A stretch of 64,000 nt of DNA from Antedon mediterranea (GCF_964355755.1 NC_092672.1:744001-808000); one strand, 5' to 3'; positions 45,535 through 60,319 are shown, numbered from the stretch's first letter. Numbers and translations are program-made. Notes: generated by a model from the letters alone, not told the origin.

Positions 45535-46080
45535 TTGACTCTCACTGTATGTTACAGTATTGCCATTGACTCTCACTGTACGTTACAGTATTGTCATTGA
45601 CTCTCACTGTACGTTACAGTATTGTCATTGACTCTCACTGTACGTTACAGTATTGTCATTGACTCACTGTATGTTACAGTATTGTCATTGACTCTCACTG
45701 TACGTTACAGTATTGTCATTGACTCTCACTGTACGTTACAGTATTGTCATTGACTCACTGTATGTTACAGTATTGTCATTGACTCTCACTGTATGTTACA
45801 GTATTGTCATTGACTCTCACTGTATGTTACAGTATTGTCATTGACTCTCACTGTATGTTACAGTATTGTCATTGACTCACTGTATGTTACAGTATTGTCA
45901 TTGACTCTCACTGTATGTTACAGTATTGTCATTGACTCTCACTGTACGTTACAGTATTGTCATTGACTCTCACTGTATGTTACAGTATTGTCATTGACTC
46001 TCACTGTATGTTACAGTATTGTCATTGACTCTCACTGTATGTTACAGTATTGACTCTCACTGTATGTTACAGTATTGTCA
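45535..46080. repeat. Minisatellite, 31-bp unit
   Basis: About 17 copies of a unit with CATTGACTCTCACTGTA and GTTACAGTATTGT; some copies are 27 bases because CTCT is missing. C/T variation (ACGTT or ATGTT) runs in blocks. Confidence 0.95.
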
Positions 46081-46611
46081 TATAACACATAGAACACTAA
46101 TAAAACACAGAACAAAAACAAAATAAAAATATGTTAAAAAATAAAGTTAAAAGGATGAATAAATGTGGAAAATATGTGAAAGTGGGAAAAAAATAAATAA
46201 ATTGTAAATGAAAAGAGTGAATGTACAATAAAAGGCTGTAGATTCTTGTCTGAGGAAAAGCAACTAAATATTGTTGGTTACCCTGGGGATGTGTTACAAT
46301 GGGGATGTGTTACCATGGGGATGTGTCTCCCTCACAAATAAACATAAGTTACCTTACTCTGGAGAAAAGAAATATGAGAAAAAGACATTCCAATGTCATA
46401 TGTGAGCAGTCGGGATCATAAATAACTGGAGTAAATTTATATAAATATCATTTCATGTTTTGATTTCCATGGCAGAAAAAGCACAAACATATTCAATTAT
46501 GGTAAAAAACATAGGTGTGCTAGGATTTTTCAGGAGAATAAAAAAAACCAAATACATTTTTCGGTTGCACAAGCACAACAAGCACAATGCTAAAATATAC
46601 CATTAATACTG

Positions 46612-46775
46612 TAAAGCTCTGTCTACACTATCAAACTAGTTTGACAAAAAAGTGTGATGTGCCCAAATATGGTTATGATGGTTAAATATGGTAGTGATAT
46701 GACATCACCATGTCCATATATGAGCACATCACATTTTTTTGTCACATAAAGTTTGATAGTGTAGACAGAGCTTTA
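46612..46775. mobile_element. MITE, CTCTGTCTACACTATC family, complete
   Basis: Perfect 26-base inverted ends starting TAAAGCTCTGTCTACACTA. The centre has TGTGATGTGCCCAAATATGG and GATATGACATCACCATG. The terminal TA may be the target duplication, as in Tc1/mariner-type MITEs. Confidence 0.8.
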
Positions 46776-49700
46776 GTATGAAATTAGGTTGTGAAAGATA
46801 CCAACTTACAACTTAATTAGTAATTAATTATTTCAAAATAACGGTTGATTGTGTCAAACTCTTTAGTAGCAGTCAACAAGTTTCGTTTGTAGGTTCCACG
46901 ATGGAGAAGCTGTGCCAGGACCCAGTTACAGGAAATGTCTAATCTACTTTTGATATTCTTAAGTAAACAGTTCTGTAAATGACACACGTACCGACAAGCA
47001 ACAAACTGCTAATTTCACCAGGATTATTTCCCGATGGGGTGGCGTGATGTCATTAGCATGGCGGCTCAGATTGTACTTATGTGTGTATGTGTTCTTAGTC
47101 ATGTCAGCAGTGAAACTGGGTTCCTATCAATGTAAAATGTGTGTTGCTATCAAAGAGAGAGAAAATAGTGTCGAATTAAACCTTTAATTTAAATAGTCTA
47201 AACAAAGATTTAATAAAATTGGTGGGAATAATACACATCCTTCTGATTGGAACGAATCAGTTCAGCCTGTCCAGCTTTGTGTAATACATTTTCACACCTT
47301 ATTTTATGAGGAATCATTTCTGCAAACATTAGAAACTTTAGTTCAATAAAAATGGTTCATACATTAAAATTGAACATTTTTTTAAAATAAAAAAAAGAGT
47401 TCATGACATCATGCCATTTAAAAACAATAGTATTGATTAATAAGATTTAATTTAAAAGAAAGAATTAAGCAGCAGTACCTACTTAGAATGTTGCTAAAGT
47501 TCTTTCTGAACTTTGCAACAGTTTCCCCCTGAACCCTACAAAAGCATCTTCTGAACCTTACAATGTGGTTATGTTGTCGGCTTCTTGTCTCTATCCCACG
47601 TAGGTCTAAAATATCTAAGCTATACAACTTTTTTTTAAAGAATGTTAGCAGTAAAATATATAGTGCAATCTATTCCCTAAGAGATCAGCAGTAAGGTAGA
47701 GGTGTAAAAAGTAGGTTGGTAAAAGAAATGTAAAACATTTAGCACCAAGTCGGCCCCTGGATCTTCAGGTAAATTTTGCAAAGACTAAAGAGATGAAGAG
47801 TGCAGCAACTGATTCAATAATTAATTAATTCATTTGAATGATTGCAAAATTTTACAAGAAGAGTAAGTTAGATGACTTGGTTAGACTATTTAAATAACAA
47901 TGGAATAATGCTAATGTTTCTAAGCGCTTTACAGCAGAAAAGAGGGAAGTTATGAAATAATCAAAGAAATGAAGATGATTACAAACATGAAACAACTTTC
48001 ACCGCTTTAGTTTTCAAATAGACATATTATGGTTCCAGCAGTTTGAAGCTTCCCTAAGAGAGCTAATTACTGGAATAGGGTGAAATGTTTAGGTGGAAAT
48101 GTTTCCTAAAATTAATTTAACAATAACAATTTAAAAATATATAGAGCTGTACATGCAGAAGAAAAAACATTGCAAAAAAAAAAAATAAACACAAAAGTAC
48201 TGTGTTTCAGATTTTGCAAAACTTTAAATATTTTCTTAAAATCTTTCATAATTCAGATAATTTTGTGAGACTTGTTTCCAAGGAAACAAATTTTGTAAGT
48301 GAAAGTTGGCAAGACCTTAAAGATAGGAACATGATATATGTAACTTCCCCTTAACGATAATGGAAGAGTCCAGTATAACTGTTAAGGAAAGGTGGGAACG
48401 AAGATATACAGAAAACTTGTGTAGGTAAGGAAGCAACTGAATCTAATATAAGGAAATAACCCTCACATGGTATGTTGTGATAGCAACGCAATCAACCCCA
48501 ATAATACTGACTAAATAGTCCCACTGATGAATCAATAAATTTAAGGCGTAAAAAAACATCGGAAATAAAAATTATCAATTTTAACCGAATGAATAAACTT
48601 GTAAAGTACCTGGTAGATACAGAGGATTAGGAGATATTTCTACACTGAGATTCACACTGTTATAGGTTTAACGTTTTTAGTAATTAATAAAACGTTGCTT
48701 CTAAACCATAACTGTGTTTTCAATTAAATGACAAAGTTGCTTGAGGAATTAATTACATTATTAGATGAATTAGGACGTCCTTAATAAATTGGATGTGGGT
48801 AGAAAAGCACACGAGCAATGCAAAACACTTTTTCATATACCCTTTACCAAATATACTTTATAATTAAATTTGATTTTATTGATCATATAACAGTACTAAT
48901 TATAAAGACATATTAATCATGCCCAAGATAGGGACATTGACAGCCATTATTTAAACAAGCATACCTTAAACACTTCCTACATTAACACAGTATATACTTT
49001 TTGTAATTATTATTACTATTATTATATTCAGGCAAGATACATTTTACAAAATATAATACAAATCAAAAAATTAAACAAACATGACGCAAAAAGATATAAA
49101 TCGTAATCACTAGCTGCCGAAAGACCATGTATGACAATTAGCATTTACTAATTGTATGCAAAATTTCATACTACTATTAATTAACTACTGATGACCTTTT
49201 CATGCAACGATTTTGATGTAAATATATATTTTTTTAAATTAAAATGCAGCTTTGATTTAAAATGCTCTGACATGCACAGATCAAACATTCTAAAAATATA
49301 TTTCAGTAAGAACTTAAAATTACTGTACAGTACTTAAATTAGAGACTTCCAAACAGGTTATTAAACTAAGTGATTACTAATTTATTTTACACAGTTACAA
49401 AGTACCTTCAGTAACTACAAATTACTTTTTTGCAAAAACTAAAAAAATTTAGTTGGTAAAATGTTTTATTTTAATTACATTTAATCACATTAGCGATATC
49501 ACAAATAAGATAAATATTATTAACGAGAAAAAAATCAAATTTGTCTTCTTTTTTTAAAAAATAAATGTGTGGTTCTACCACCAGCATGCTCACCTTAATA
49601 AACTTCCAAAACAAGAGAAACTATTTTGTTTGTCTTTAAAATTTGATGTGTAAAGGAATAAAATACAGATTTATTGGGTAAAAATAGTTCATAAGCTAAA

Positions 49701-50893
49701 AAAGTATACTTTTAATTTAATTATTTATTGGAAAAAAAATTGAAAGAAATGAAAAAAATAATCAAATTATAATCACAAGTAACATGATATTATTAGATTA
49801 TTAACTTCTGATGATTCAATTTTGAACAGTTACAGATGTTATATAGAAATCCTGAGGCAAAATAGACCACTCACGTGGCAACGTTTCAGGCCTTAACACA
49901 TTTTAAATCTTCCCCTGGTACTCATTTTGCCTACTTTACTTTAACTTCATTGGTATGTTACTTAGTTGACATTTGACCCTGACCCAAATCTAGTCACCTT
50001 TCCCTGGTCTTAAAAATACTGCTCATCTTCTTACTGCAACAATAACACGTAATATACATAAAATTAATTTCTCTAAAATTATTTTGTTACTAAATGTTTA
50101 AGTTTTTCCTGTCATCCTTTGATACTTTTGTTGAGTTGTTAATTTTGCTCATTTTTTGTGGACTGAGCTTAAGCAGACACCTTTATTTGAGGAGACAAAT
50201 CATGACCCAGCAAACCAAATTATATTGCTCTCTAAACATCTTAGTAACAATAGGTGTTTGAACTAATTTTGACCTATTGAGTCTGAGTTGGCAAAATCGT
50301 AAGATCACATATAACTTAACTTAGGAAAAAGCTGAATTAAAAGTCGAATTCTGCATTTTATTGAACATAAATATGTAAGTACTACCATTATGTTTACTGT
50401 GGAAGTTGGAGAAAACTTAATTACATTTATTAAAACCAGGATTATACTTTTAAATTCCAAATATTTATATATTTTTGTTGAACAATTCAATAAAAAAAAA
50501 GGATTAAACTGCATAGTACTAGAATGTATTTATATAGGTGTAGGCCACTGGATGAATGCGTGGAAAGGACAGGCTACCCTACAACATAATGCAGAGGCTT
50601 AGTACAATAAGCTCATTCCACTACGCTCAGAAATGGATATGAGACTTACCAGAATGTATTTCAAAAACATTTGTAAACAACGCTTAAAGAAAATAATATT
50701 TATCATTGTGAAAGTGTGCATACAAGTTTGTTATTTGAAGGGTTTGCTGCAAGACAAATTGCTATGATGAATTATTTATAAATGGTTTTATTCAGTTTTA
50801 ATCTTCATTTAAATAATAATCTTGATTGTTAAATGGATATGTTAATAAAAGTAGATATGTCTTTATTCACATGATAAATTCTTGTCTATACCT

Positions 50894-51020
50894 TAGCTCT
50901 GTCTGGATGATGTCATACCACTACTATATTTGTGGATATCATTACCATATTTGGGCATATCACTACCATATTTGGGCACATCACACTTTTTTTGTCAAAC
51001 TAATTTGATAGTGTAGAGTT
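50894..51020. mobile_element. MITE, CTCTGTCTACACTATC family, damaged
   Basis: TAGCTCTGTCTGG at the left and TTTGATAGTGTAGAG at the right around repeated CACTACCATATTTGGGCA-like units. Confidence 0.65.
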
Positions 51021-53937
51021 TTATACATAATAATTTATTTCCAGTATTATTATTTAAAATATATTTCATAAACAAACAAAAATAATACAAACAATCTTGC
51101 CTATGAAATTAGCCATTAATAATTTTAAGATGTCTGACATGGCATCCGGTAGCAGACAAAATTAAAAAATGTTAGGCCACCCAAGATTCATGCAAAAACA
51201 CAAGTAAACATCATTGCCGCCGCCGCACGCATCATACAGATGCCATGATAAAAGGCTTGGCTGAATCCTTGTACATTTTTGGCCTATTGGGTCTCCATAT
51301 GTCACTTACAAATTAATATAATTTAAAAGTTTTTTCAACAACTTTCTATTCAGCAACCTGTTGGGAGGCATACCCACTACAGATAATATAATTTTTCATT
51401 CCACGTCTGTGAAATATCCAACAACTTAGTGTACATCCTAAACTTAATCATAAATTCAAAACGATTTCTTCCGCATTATTCTTTACGAATGAACAGTTAT
51501 GCGCTTTTTACGTTTCTATTTTGAAGTAAAATTTTGTATTATTAATCGAGGGATTAGGTTATGTAAATATCTTATTATCTAAAATAAACATTCTGCCTAA
51601 TAGCCTGTAGGCTTAATCAAATTGAGAAAAATATATCTAAATTCAAATGAATGGGATATTAAAGGAACACATCTGAAAATAACTAAATTATCATATTCAA
51701 AACAAACTTACACTAAAGTGTATTATAAATGAAATTAAAAAAGATATGAACTCCTTTTTTAGGTATTATGTTAAAATTATTCTACTGCAGTTACTGCAGT
51801 AACAACATTTTGTTTACTAACCTTTTCACAATTATTTTGTAGCAACCTTAGTACAGTATAATACACACTGTCTTTGCAGTGACTGGCTAGCAAACAAACT
51901 AAATCATACATTACTGCAGTAATCAAATATATTTATTGCAGTTGACTATTAGACGAGAGCTTTCTTCTTCATTTTAAACTGTAAATATGAAATACTGTAG
52001 GAGATCGAACCAAGAATTTCAAAACCACTACAGTACATTGGAAAATAATTTCCTCACTTTCTGGACACAAAATTCAAACTAATAATCAATCAATAAATTT
52101 ATTCCATATAACTAAATATTTTATCAAAAAGTTATGGAAAAGGAAACTAAAAAGTTAAGTAATATTGCCCAGAATAAAATACAGTACATTAGTTGTCCAA
52201 AACAAAACACAGTAGGCCTATTTTGACTTAATATTATAATATCACTAGGTGAGGTCAGACATTGTATTTAACATTTTCACTTGTTTTCATAATTTCCCAG
52301 AGGTTGTTACATTTATAAGAGCTTAATTTTTCCAAAATTATTTAATAATTTCCACATTGCGAAACATGGATGAAATTACATTACCATGGTTTTAATATTA
52401 TCATGTTCTATTTCTGTTTTAAGTCCCAATGCTGATACTTAGTCATCTCTCTCAACCTATGTTTGGTCTTTGTTGTAAAAACAACAACAAAGTGAAAAAT
52501 CTCACAATTTACATGTGAATTGTTAAAAACTTGTCAATATAAAAACTATAAAACACAGGAAAGCGTCAACAACAACAGTGAATGAAGATAGACCTTTTTG
52601 TTGATCCAATAGATCGAAAGTACTGAAATGGTATTTAGAGTAATGTTTCGGAGTCTATCTATCTTCCATAATAATTAGGATCCAAATGAAATTATTTCAA
52701 GAAAAACAGTGATAACGGCTGTAATTATTGTACTACCAAATTTGTATTTAGTGTTCTTTAAACTTAGGGGCTCATTCATTCAAAAATCATATAGTAAAGT
52801 TTTACTTAAAATATTAACTACTAAGTACAGTAGTTACAATTATTAATTGGCAATTCAGAAAACGTGTCTACTGCCCTCAGTAAATAAAAAGAAACAAGCC
52901 ACAAACTATGCTGTAGAACTTGCACCAATTGGAAAAAAAATTGAATAGAAAAAAAATATGATAGTAAATATTCAAGTTAAACTGCACTATTCTCAGTACA
53001 CCTTTTTTCCTAATGTACATCGCATTTTTAGTTCGCAAAAACAAGAAAACTTTTGTTTCTTATTTTTATCATGTATTAATTGTAAACATTCTTGTTTTTT
53101 TTTTTTTGCTAAATGTCTAGTATTAAAGATTTTGAAAAAAAAAGTCTTTTTCAGATCAATATATTTTGTCAAAGTTTCCAGTTTTGGCATGTAAACTGTG
53201 GATTTACAAGAACGTAATGGTAATGTTATTACATATTGAGCAGCCTATTACCAACATGAGTAACGTACTAATATCAGTTCTAATTGCCTCACTGTCCTAG
53301 ATTTAAATAAACTCTCAAACAACCAACGAAAAAGAAACATTTCATCTGCAAATAGCTGTCTCTTGTACAAACTCATCTGAAAAAATAAATGATTTTATTA
53401 TGCTAGAAATCCTGTCCTATAAAAAGCAGAAAATGAACCCTAGTGACCAACAGGGAATTTGAAAATCTGTTTAGCCGATTTAAATTTCTCTGTGTTATAC
53501 AGTAATTGATTTTAAGTTGGAAATAAATGACACTGATACTCTGTAAAGGTGACGGTATATGTAGGCCATAGCGGTTGTTGCTTGGGGAAATTGTTGATTT
53601 TGAAAAAGGAAGTAGTCTGTGACCATAAACTGACCCATTCTGCAGCTAAATGATTTAATTTACAACCTTTTTCCTGACCCACCATAGTGATCATCTTTAA
53701 AGGTCAATGACACAATCTTATTTTACTTTTAAGAGTCGCTGTCTTGCATTTCAAAGGTTTAGTTTACCTGAGAATTGGACATTTTAAAAATTATATTTCT
53801 AAATTTATCAATTACACTAGGATCAAAGTAGAACTTAAAGCTATTGTAGGTACAGTACACTATAAAATGATAGTCATAAGTTTCCTAACGTAACAAATGC
53901 ACTGTATTATCACATTAAATAAGCCGAACAGGAATAA

Positions 53938-54045
53938 ATTAAAAAAAGTGTGATATGCCCAAATATGGCAGTTATATGACATCATCATGTCCATATATAT
54001 GCATCTTTGTGTCACATAAAGTTTGATAGTGTAGACAAGGCTTAA
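53938..54045. mobile_element. MITE, CTCTGTCTACACTATC family, one-ended
   Basis: Right half only: AAGTGTGATATGCCCAAATA, CATCATCATGTCCATATAT and GTTTGATAGTGTAGACAAGG. Confidence 0.65.
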
Positions 54046-56479
54046 GCCTTTCATAGTCAGTGCAAGTGCAATATTATATATATTCATTGATTAATCAAAC
54101 TTGTTAATTCAAATGACCCATGGTGGATAATCAGCATGACAGGTGGCCTGGCATCTAACTATCTAATTATTCAACAAATTAAAAACCATTAAACACATTC
54201 AAGAAATCTTTAGCTTCAAGAAATTAATGGAATCTAACAAACAAACAGATCCTCCGGTAATATAATTATACGATTTAGAAAAAGATGATTTCTGGGTTCG
54301 CTAGGAAATTAAAAATTTGAAAAGAACCTAAGGCATGCTGTATCGAAGGAAAGTAGTTGAGGAAAGCCTGCTGTAACCTGCTTTAGACTGCCAAGAACTC
54401 AGTGCTGAAATGCATACAAGCTACACAACACGGCCTACGGCATTTATGAATAACACTGTTTTCAACTTGCTAATAATGATATAAAAAGTGATCACTTTTT
54501 TTTGTTTGCATAAAAGACACTTTTTATTCTGACATTCAATATTAGAATGGGATTTAAAAAAAAGATTATTAGCATAAAGACAATTTTAATCTCAATTAAT
54601 GGATTACAGTCACATGTTACTGTACATTAGCGTAATCTAAATTAAAACAAATTAAAAACGTTTTTGTATTTATATTACAAATTATTTATTATTAAAAATA
54701 AAACCAAATGTAATTTAAATAATTTGTAGGCCTACGCTGCCGAAATTAATTTGGGAAAAACATGACATATTCAACATTAGAATTTATCCACAGTTTTCCC
54801 AAATAATAAGTGTTTTTACATTGGACAACCCATTATTTCGATTCAAAGTTAACACCTTGTAATACTGGACAAAGTAGTATTAGTACCTAGACAAATATAA
54901 CCTATTTATTAATGTTACTAATAATACCCCAAGACCTTTATTCATGTAAATGAAAAGGAAAAGTGAAAATATGTAATAGAAATAAGATAAACTCTTTCCA
55001 AATGTAGTATTTGAAATGACTTTTTGAAGATAATTTAATTTTCGTATGTTTTGTTTTTCTAACGTCATTCAAATGATGTTGAAAGATGGCTGAACATTGC
55101 CTTTCATCAGAGCACCTGACTAAGGTGTGAATTAGTCAATTAGGTCACAGAAAGTGAAATCATCCCCAAAACCCTATCGATCCTAATAGATTTATAGACG
55201 TTATGTCCCTTACCGGTCCCGAAGGACGCTAGTTTATGGCAAGGGGTGACACATGGCCCAAAACTACCCCTTATTCATTATTAATCCCTTTCAGTAAGAT
55301 GTCTTGAGAAACAGGTGAATACGAGGGGTAATGCCCTACCGATTCTGACCTCTTTACTGGGGTTGTTAAATCAATGAGTGCTCTAATTAATGGCGCATAA
55401 TGACGCTCGATTTATGAAATTTATTTATAATTCACATTTGGAATGTGTTAAAAATTAGGTTGTTAATGATCAAAACATCACACATACACTTCCGCATGCA
55501 AGGAAATGCAAGCAGTGCTTGCAATGAGAACGCTATCGTACTAAGTCGTACGTGGAGAGACCTACATAGATCTGTCAGTACCCAGCACCTGGCATGCAGC
55601 AGGCTAAGGATGACAACGACGTCCCCCTTTCCCAAACTAATCCCAGGAGAAGGAGCCAAATCAGGGACACTGTTCCATTATTTGCAGCTAATTTTGCGGA
55701 TTAGTGTCTATCACTATGGCAACAACTGTAATTTAAGAAACTTGTGCCAGAAACCCATTTTTGAATGAGTGTCATTCTGCTCTACGTAAATATCCTTCAA
55801 AATGATGAGTTGACATAACACTACATTCATGTAGCAAAATAGCAAGTAAAATGAGGATACTGTTTTACTATGTAATATTAAACGTTTATTTATAAAATTA
55901 TATAAGATATTATAAAAAGATAAAATACGTCCTGGTTAATAGATAAATATCATTATATAATCATAACAACCTTGTTTCAATGTAAAAACAATTAACAATA
56001 CAATTTGATGAGAAAATTAAATTTGCTTTCCAGCTATCTTTACAGTATAATGTTAACTACAATATCACAGTGGCATATTTTGTCCCTTTTTAGGAAAATT
56101 CTCACTCTATAAATGTACTTGCGGTTCTTGGTGCTGTAGTGACATTGTAGCTATGGTGTCAGTACAAGACAGTACAAGAACTTTCTTGGCCAAAAAAACT
56201 TAATACTTTAGGATTTATTTGTCAATTGCAACAGACACTCTAAAGTTTAAAAAATATACAAAATAGACACAACCTGGTGTGGTACTGTCCTTGTAAAAAT
56301 GTGGCTGACTCACTGATGATATGATAGATAAAACATCATATTGAACATGCTGATGTTGAAGGTTATGTCATATCATAGTCACCTCCTTCCCAATTTAAAT
56401 ATCATAACTTCAGTTATTAACACGTAATAACAAATATATAAAAACCCCAAAAAAGTAAACAGTGAATAGTAACCATTTG

Positions 56480-57345
56480 CATGTAGTTACTACTAACAGT
56501 GAAATAGTAACAGTGCGCATGTAGCAACAGTGAAATAGTAACAGTGCGCATGTAGTAACAGTGAAATAGTAACAGTGCGCATGTAGCAACAGTGAAATAG
56601 TAACAGTGCGCATGTAGTAACAGTGAAATAGTAACAGTGCGCATGTAGTAACAGTGAAATAGTAACAGTGCGCATGTAGTAACAGTGAAATAGTAACAGT
56701 GCGCATGTAGTAACAGTGAAATAGTAACAGTGCGCATGTAGCAACAGTGAAATAGTAACAGTGCGCATGTAGTAACAGTGAAATAGTAACAGTGCGCATG
56801 TAGCAACAGTGAAATAGTAACAGTGCGCATGTAGTAACAGTGAAATAGTAACAGTGCGCATGTAGTAACAGTGAAATAGTAACAGTGCGCATGTAGCAAC
56901 AGTGAAATAGTAACAGTGCGCATGTAGTAACAGTGAAATAGTAACAGTGCGCATGTAGTAACAGTGAAATAGTAACAGTGCGCATGTAGTAACAGTGAAA
57001 TAGTAACAGTGCGCATGTAGTAACAGTGAAATAGTAACAGTGCGCATGTAGTAACAGTGAAATAGTAACAGTGCGCATGTAGTAACAGTGAAATAGTATT
57101 GTGCGCATGTAGTAACAGTGAAATAGTAACAGTGCGCATGTAGTAACAGTGAAATAGTAACAGTGCACATGTAGTAACAGTAAAATAGTAACAGTGCGCA
57201 TGTAGTAACAATGAAATAGTAACAGTGCGCATGTAGTAACAGTGAAATAGTAACAGTGCGCATGTAGTAACAGTGAAATAGTAACAGTGCGCATGTAGTA
57301 ACAATGAAATAGTAACAGTGCGCATGTAGTAACAGTGAAATAGTA
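56480..57345. repeat. Minisatellite, 31-bp unit, about 28 copies
   Basis: Units read GTAACAGTGAAATAGTAACA then GTGCGCATGTA, most copies differing only in GTAGTAA or GTAGCAA. The inverse strand has no stop in any frame of the unit, and 31 is not a multiple of three, so three long overlapping minus-strand frames (256-342 codons) appear. These are artefacts, not genes. Confidence 0.95.
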
Positions 57346-57996
57346 AAAGTGACAGGGCAATAGTAGGCTACAACAAACAGTGCAATAATTTAAAAAATTT
57401 AAGTTTATAGGGGAAATTGAAATAGTATCTTTATACACTTTTTTTTTATTTTACCATCATAATTTGGGTTAAGAAATCTACAAGATTTGAAAAATTGAAG
57501 TTATCAATCTTAAACCAGAATCTTTTTTGAAGAAAAATAGAAGTAGGAATACTCAAACCTCCTTTTTGTCCTGTAACTAAAATAAAGAGTTAAAATATTT
57601 TGTTTGCATTGTATCCTGAGGATCAAGAGAAAGCCTGTAACTAAAATAAAGAGGTAGAAAACTTTTTTTTGCAGCTTAGTAGGGAGACAGAAAGTCTTGT
57701 ACTTGCGGCAGCTAAGCCACCCCCTTCTTTACTCAATTTAGAAGGAAGGGAGAAGGGTATAACATTATTAATCTGGCAATTTTAAGTCCTTTCTACTGAT
57801 GAAACAGGTGTTAAGTACGACTCTTGACATCTAAGTCGCTAGTTTGACTCTCAAATGAGTAATACAATGACTGAACCATATCTCCCCTTTCTTGATCAAG
57901 TCGCCAACAATGTTGAGCCTCAGTGTTGAACGGTCAAGTATATAAACAACACACAAACCTATTGCATGATACAGTATTTCATTTCAGAATGAAAGC

Positions 57997-58147
57997 TAAA
58001 GCTCTGTCTACACTATCAAACTTCATGTGAGACAAAAAATGTCATGTGACCATATATGAACATGATGTCACATCACTACCATATTTTGGGTATCACTACC
58101 ACATTTGGGAAAATCACACTTTTTTGTTTGATAGTGTATACAGAGCT
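57997..58147. mobile_element. MITE, CTCTGTCTACACTATC family
   Basis: TAAAGCTCTGTCTACACTAT at the left and GATAGTGTATACAGAGCT at the right. It lies just 3' of the coiled-coil exon on the minus strand. Confidence 0.75.
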
Positions 58148-58218
58148 CATGAAGATTGATAATGATGTATTGACATTTAATCTTTAATTGATAATGCAAG
58201 TGTAAATGTACAACATAC

Positions 58219-58307
58219 CTTAAGATTTCATATTCCTGTTGGATTCTTGTGATGTTTTGTTCTAATTGTCTGTTCTTTGATTTCAGACACTCAAAGTTGT
58301 CAGCTTT
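58219..58307 (-). CDS. Coiled-coil exon of a minus-strand gene
   Basis: An 89-base exon bounded by TTATTTTCAG| and TTAAG|GTATGT, phase 0 in and phase 2 out. It encodes KADNFECLKSKNRQLEQNIT and RIQQEYEIL, a clear heptad pattern with L/I at core positions. It joins in frame to the exon at 61792. The protein is not recognised. Confidence 0.65.
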
Positions 58308-60319
58308 CTGAAAATAAATGAATTAGGCCTATAAAAAATATTAATAGCCATTCAGCAAATAATTGTAAGATTTAATTAGATAAAACAGATATTTTGACTT
58401 GACTTCTTCTTTATTGTATCAAACAATCAATACAAAAGGTAGCCAAGATATAGCTGGAGCTAATCAAGCTTGGTACCTTTTAAAAACATCTTAATAACCT
58501 TTTAAAATATCTTAATAAATGCAGTAAGTAAATTCTAAAAAATATTTATTATATATACTGATATGATACATAAAAATAAAATTGTCCAATATCTTATACT
58601 ATAAATAAATCAATAAAAGGAATGAATGTGTGATGTTCCGATTCAAATATACAATATCATACCAATCTATCTAATTTGTATTTTTGTATTTTTTTTTACA
58701 TCAGGATGAAACTATAGATATAAATATAAAACACGCATATAAAAATAACAAAACGAAAAGCCTAAAAGTTAATGTAATCTAAAGACTGTACTATTCCATA
58801 ATAATTTCTTCTTTCTTCAATAACTTCTTTGTTTTGCAATGTTTTTTTGGTCCAATTGTTGCCTAAATCCATTTTACACAATTTTTTTCCAATATTTTAA
58901 ATTGAAATGATGTAAATTGAATTAATTGAATTGTATGTACTCTATGACACATGATGAAAACCATATCAATATATTTATGTTGTGTTATTTTAATTATTGT
59001 TTAAACTTCTGCAAATGGTTAATGTAAGTTTGTCATGACAAGTCAATTAATCGGCAATGCTAACCTTCTTAAAAATAACTCAATTATTAGCCTCCTCTAC
59101 AATCAACACCCCGCAATACCTTACATCATGTTGTTACACGCCGCTACGGCACGTGCATCCTCTACAACATATGGAACTTGGATTCTGCGTAATATAGATA
59201 ATAATATTACCGAAAGCCTAAATTGGTCCCAACAGGTACAATGCAACCCACACACACGTATCTTCGGAACGTGTGTCCTGTTTCTGATGACGAAGGCTTT
59301 ATATAATTCTCTCTTCTTTACTTTGGCTTTACACTAAAGTTTACTAATAATATTAACTATTAACCAATTTCCTATTTCTCCCTGTGACTGTTTCGCATTT
59401 TATTCAGTATACAAATAAATTAAAAACATAATCAAATAGACCTGCACTCAAGAATATACTTATTTTAAGAATATACTTTAAATTTTAACTTTCGCTAACG
59501 AAAAACCAGATGGGAACAATTTGTTAATTTTTGCACAATAAATTAATTTAAAGCCTTCTAATTAGCCTTCTAATTTACTAAAAGTGAAGGCGCCTACAAT
59601 GCATGTCAACGAATAGTCTATTGTCTTGTTAGGGAACTTTCAGTATTTTTTGACCTACTTTTATACATATAAATATATACCGATAATTTCAAGAAAAAAA
59701 AAAGATTTTTCAGGAATAAACAAGCAAATTTTATCACATTCTTTGTTAATAACAGCAAAAAATGTAAAAATGTCTGTCTATCTGCCTGTACATATTACAG
59801 CAAGGATATAATAATAGCACAATACTAACCAAAATTACTGTACCAAATGTAAAAAATATTACCATTACAGAATATTACCAAACCACATGCTATTTGACAA
59901 ATCTAAAGTATTAATTGTTGAACAAGTTTGCTACACAGACGTACTTTTAATAGTCTATAAAATGTTGAAAGAAAGTTAAGTATTCTCGATAAGGACACCC
60001 TAAAAACATCAAATAAACTTGGAAAATAAGAATTTTTACAGCAATCTTATTAGTAGTATTGGCATCTTTTTTATGAGCTTTAGAGATTTTGTTTGGTTTC
60101 AATGTTTCAGAGTTTATGACATTGTTAGTACCAGGACATGTTGTAATCTATTTTTACTAGGTGGTCGGAAACGTTCATATCAAATTCAAATTGATGAAGT
60201 ATTTTTCAATTGCTTCTTGCAATTGGTCGTTTATATCATTTGTACTACCAATAACACAGTAATTCTCTAACAATTATTTCTTCTGAATAATTTTTGAAAA
60301 CTTGATCCAGATTGTTACA

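Larger units (their letters stand above)
42975..58218. other. Presumed long intron with repeats
   Basis: I recognise no exon in this stretch. It holds tandem arrays (43.5, 45.5 and 56.5 kb), MITE copies and some less AT-rich patches (46.85-47.1, 51.17-51.26, 55.08-55.78 kb) that could be conserved noncoding elements. The small open frames (47.4, 50.3, 52.9, 54.9 kb) are AT-rich and show no coding pattern. Confidence 0.4.

Noticed and set aside
45535-46080. CRISPR-like regular repeats
   Set aside because: Units are head to tail without unique spacers, in animal DNA. It is a minisatellite.
56410-57438. Three overlapping minus-strand frames of 256-342 codons
   Set aside because: They come from a 31-bp tandem repeat whose inverse strand has no stop codon. 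The same peptide appears in all three frames.
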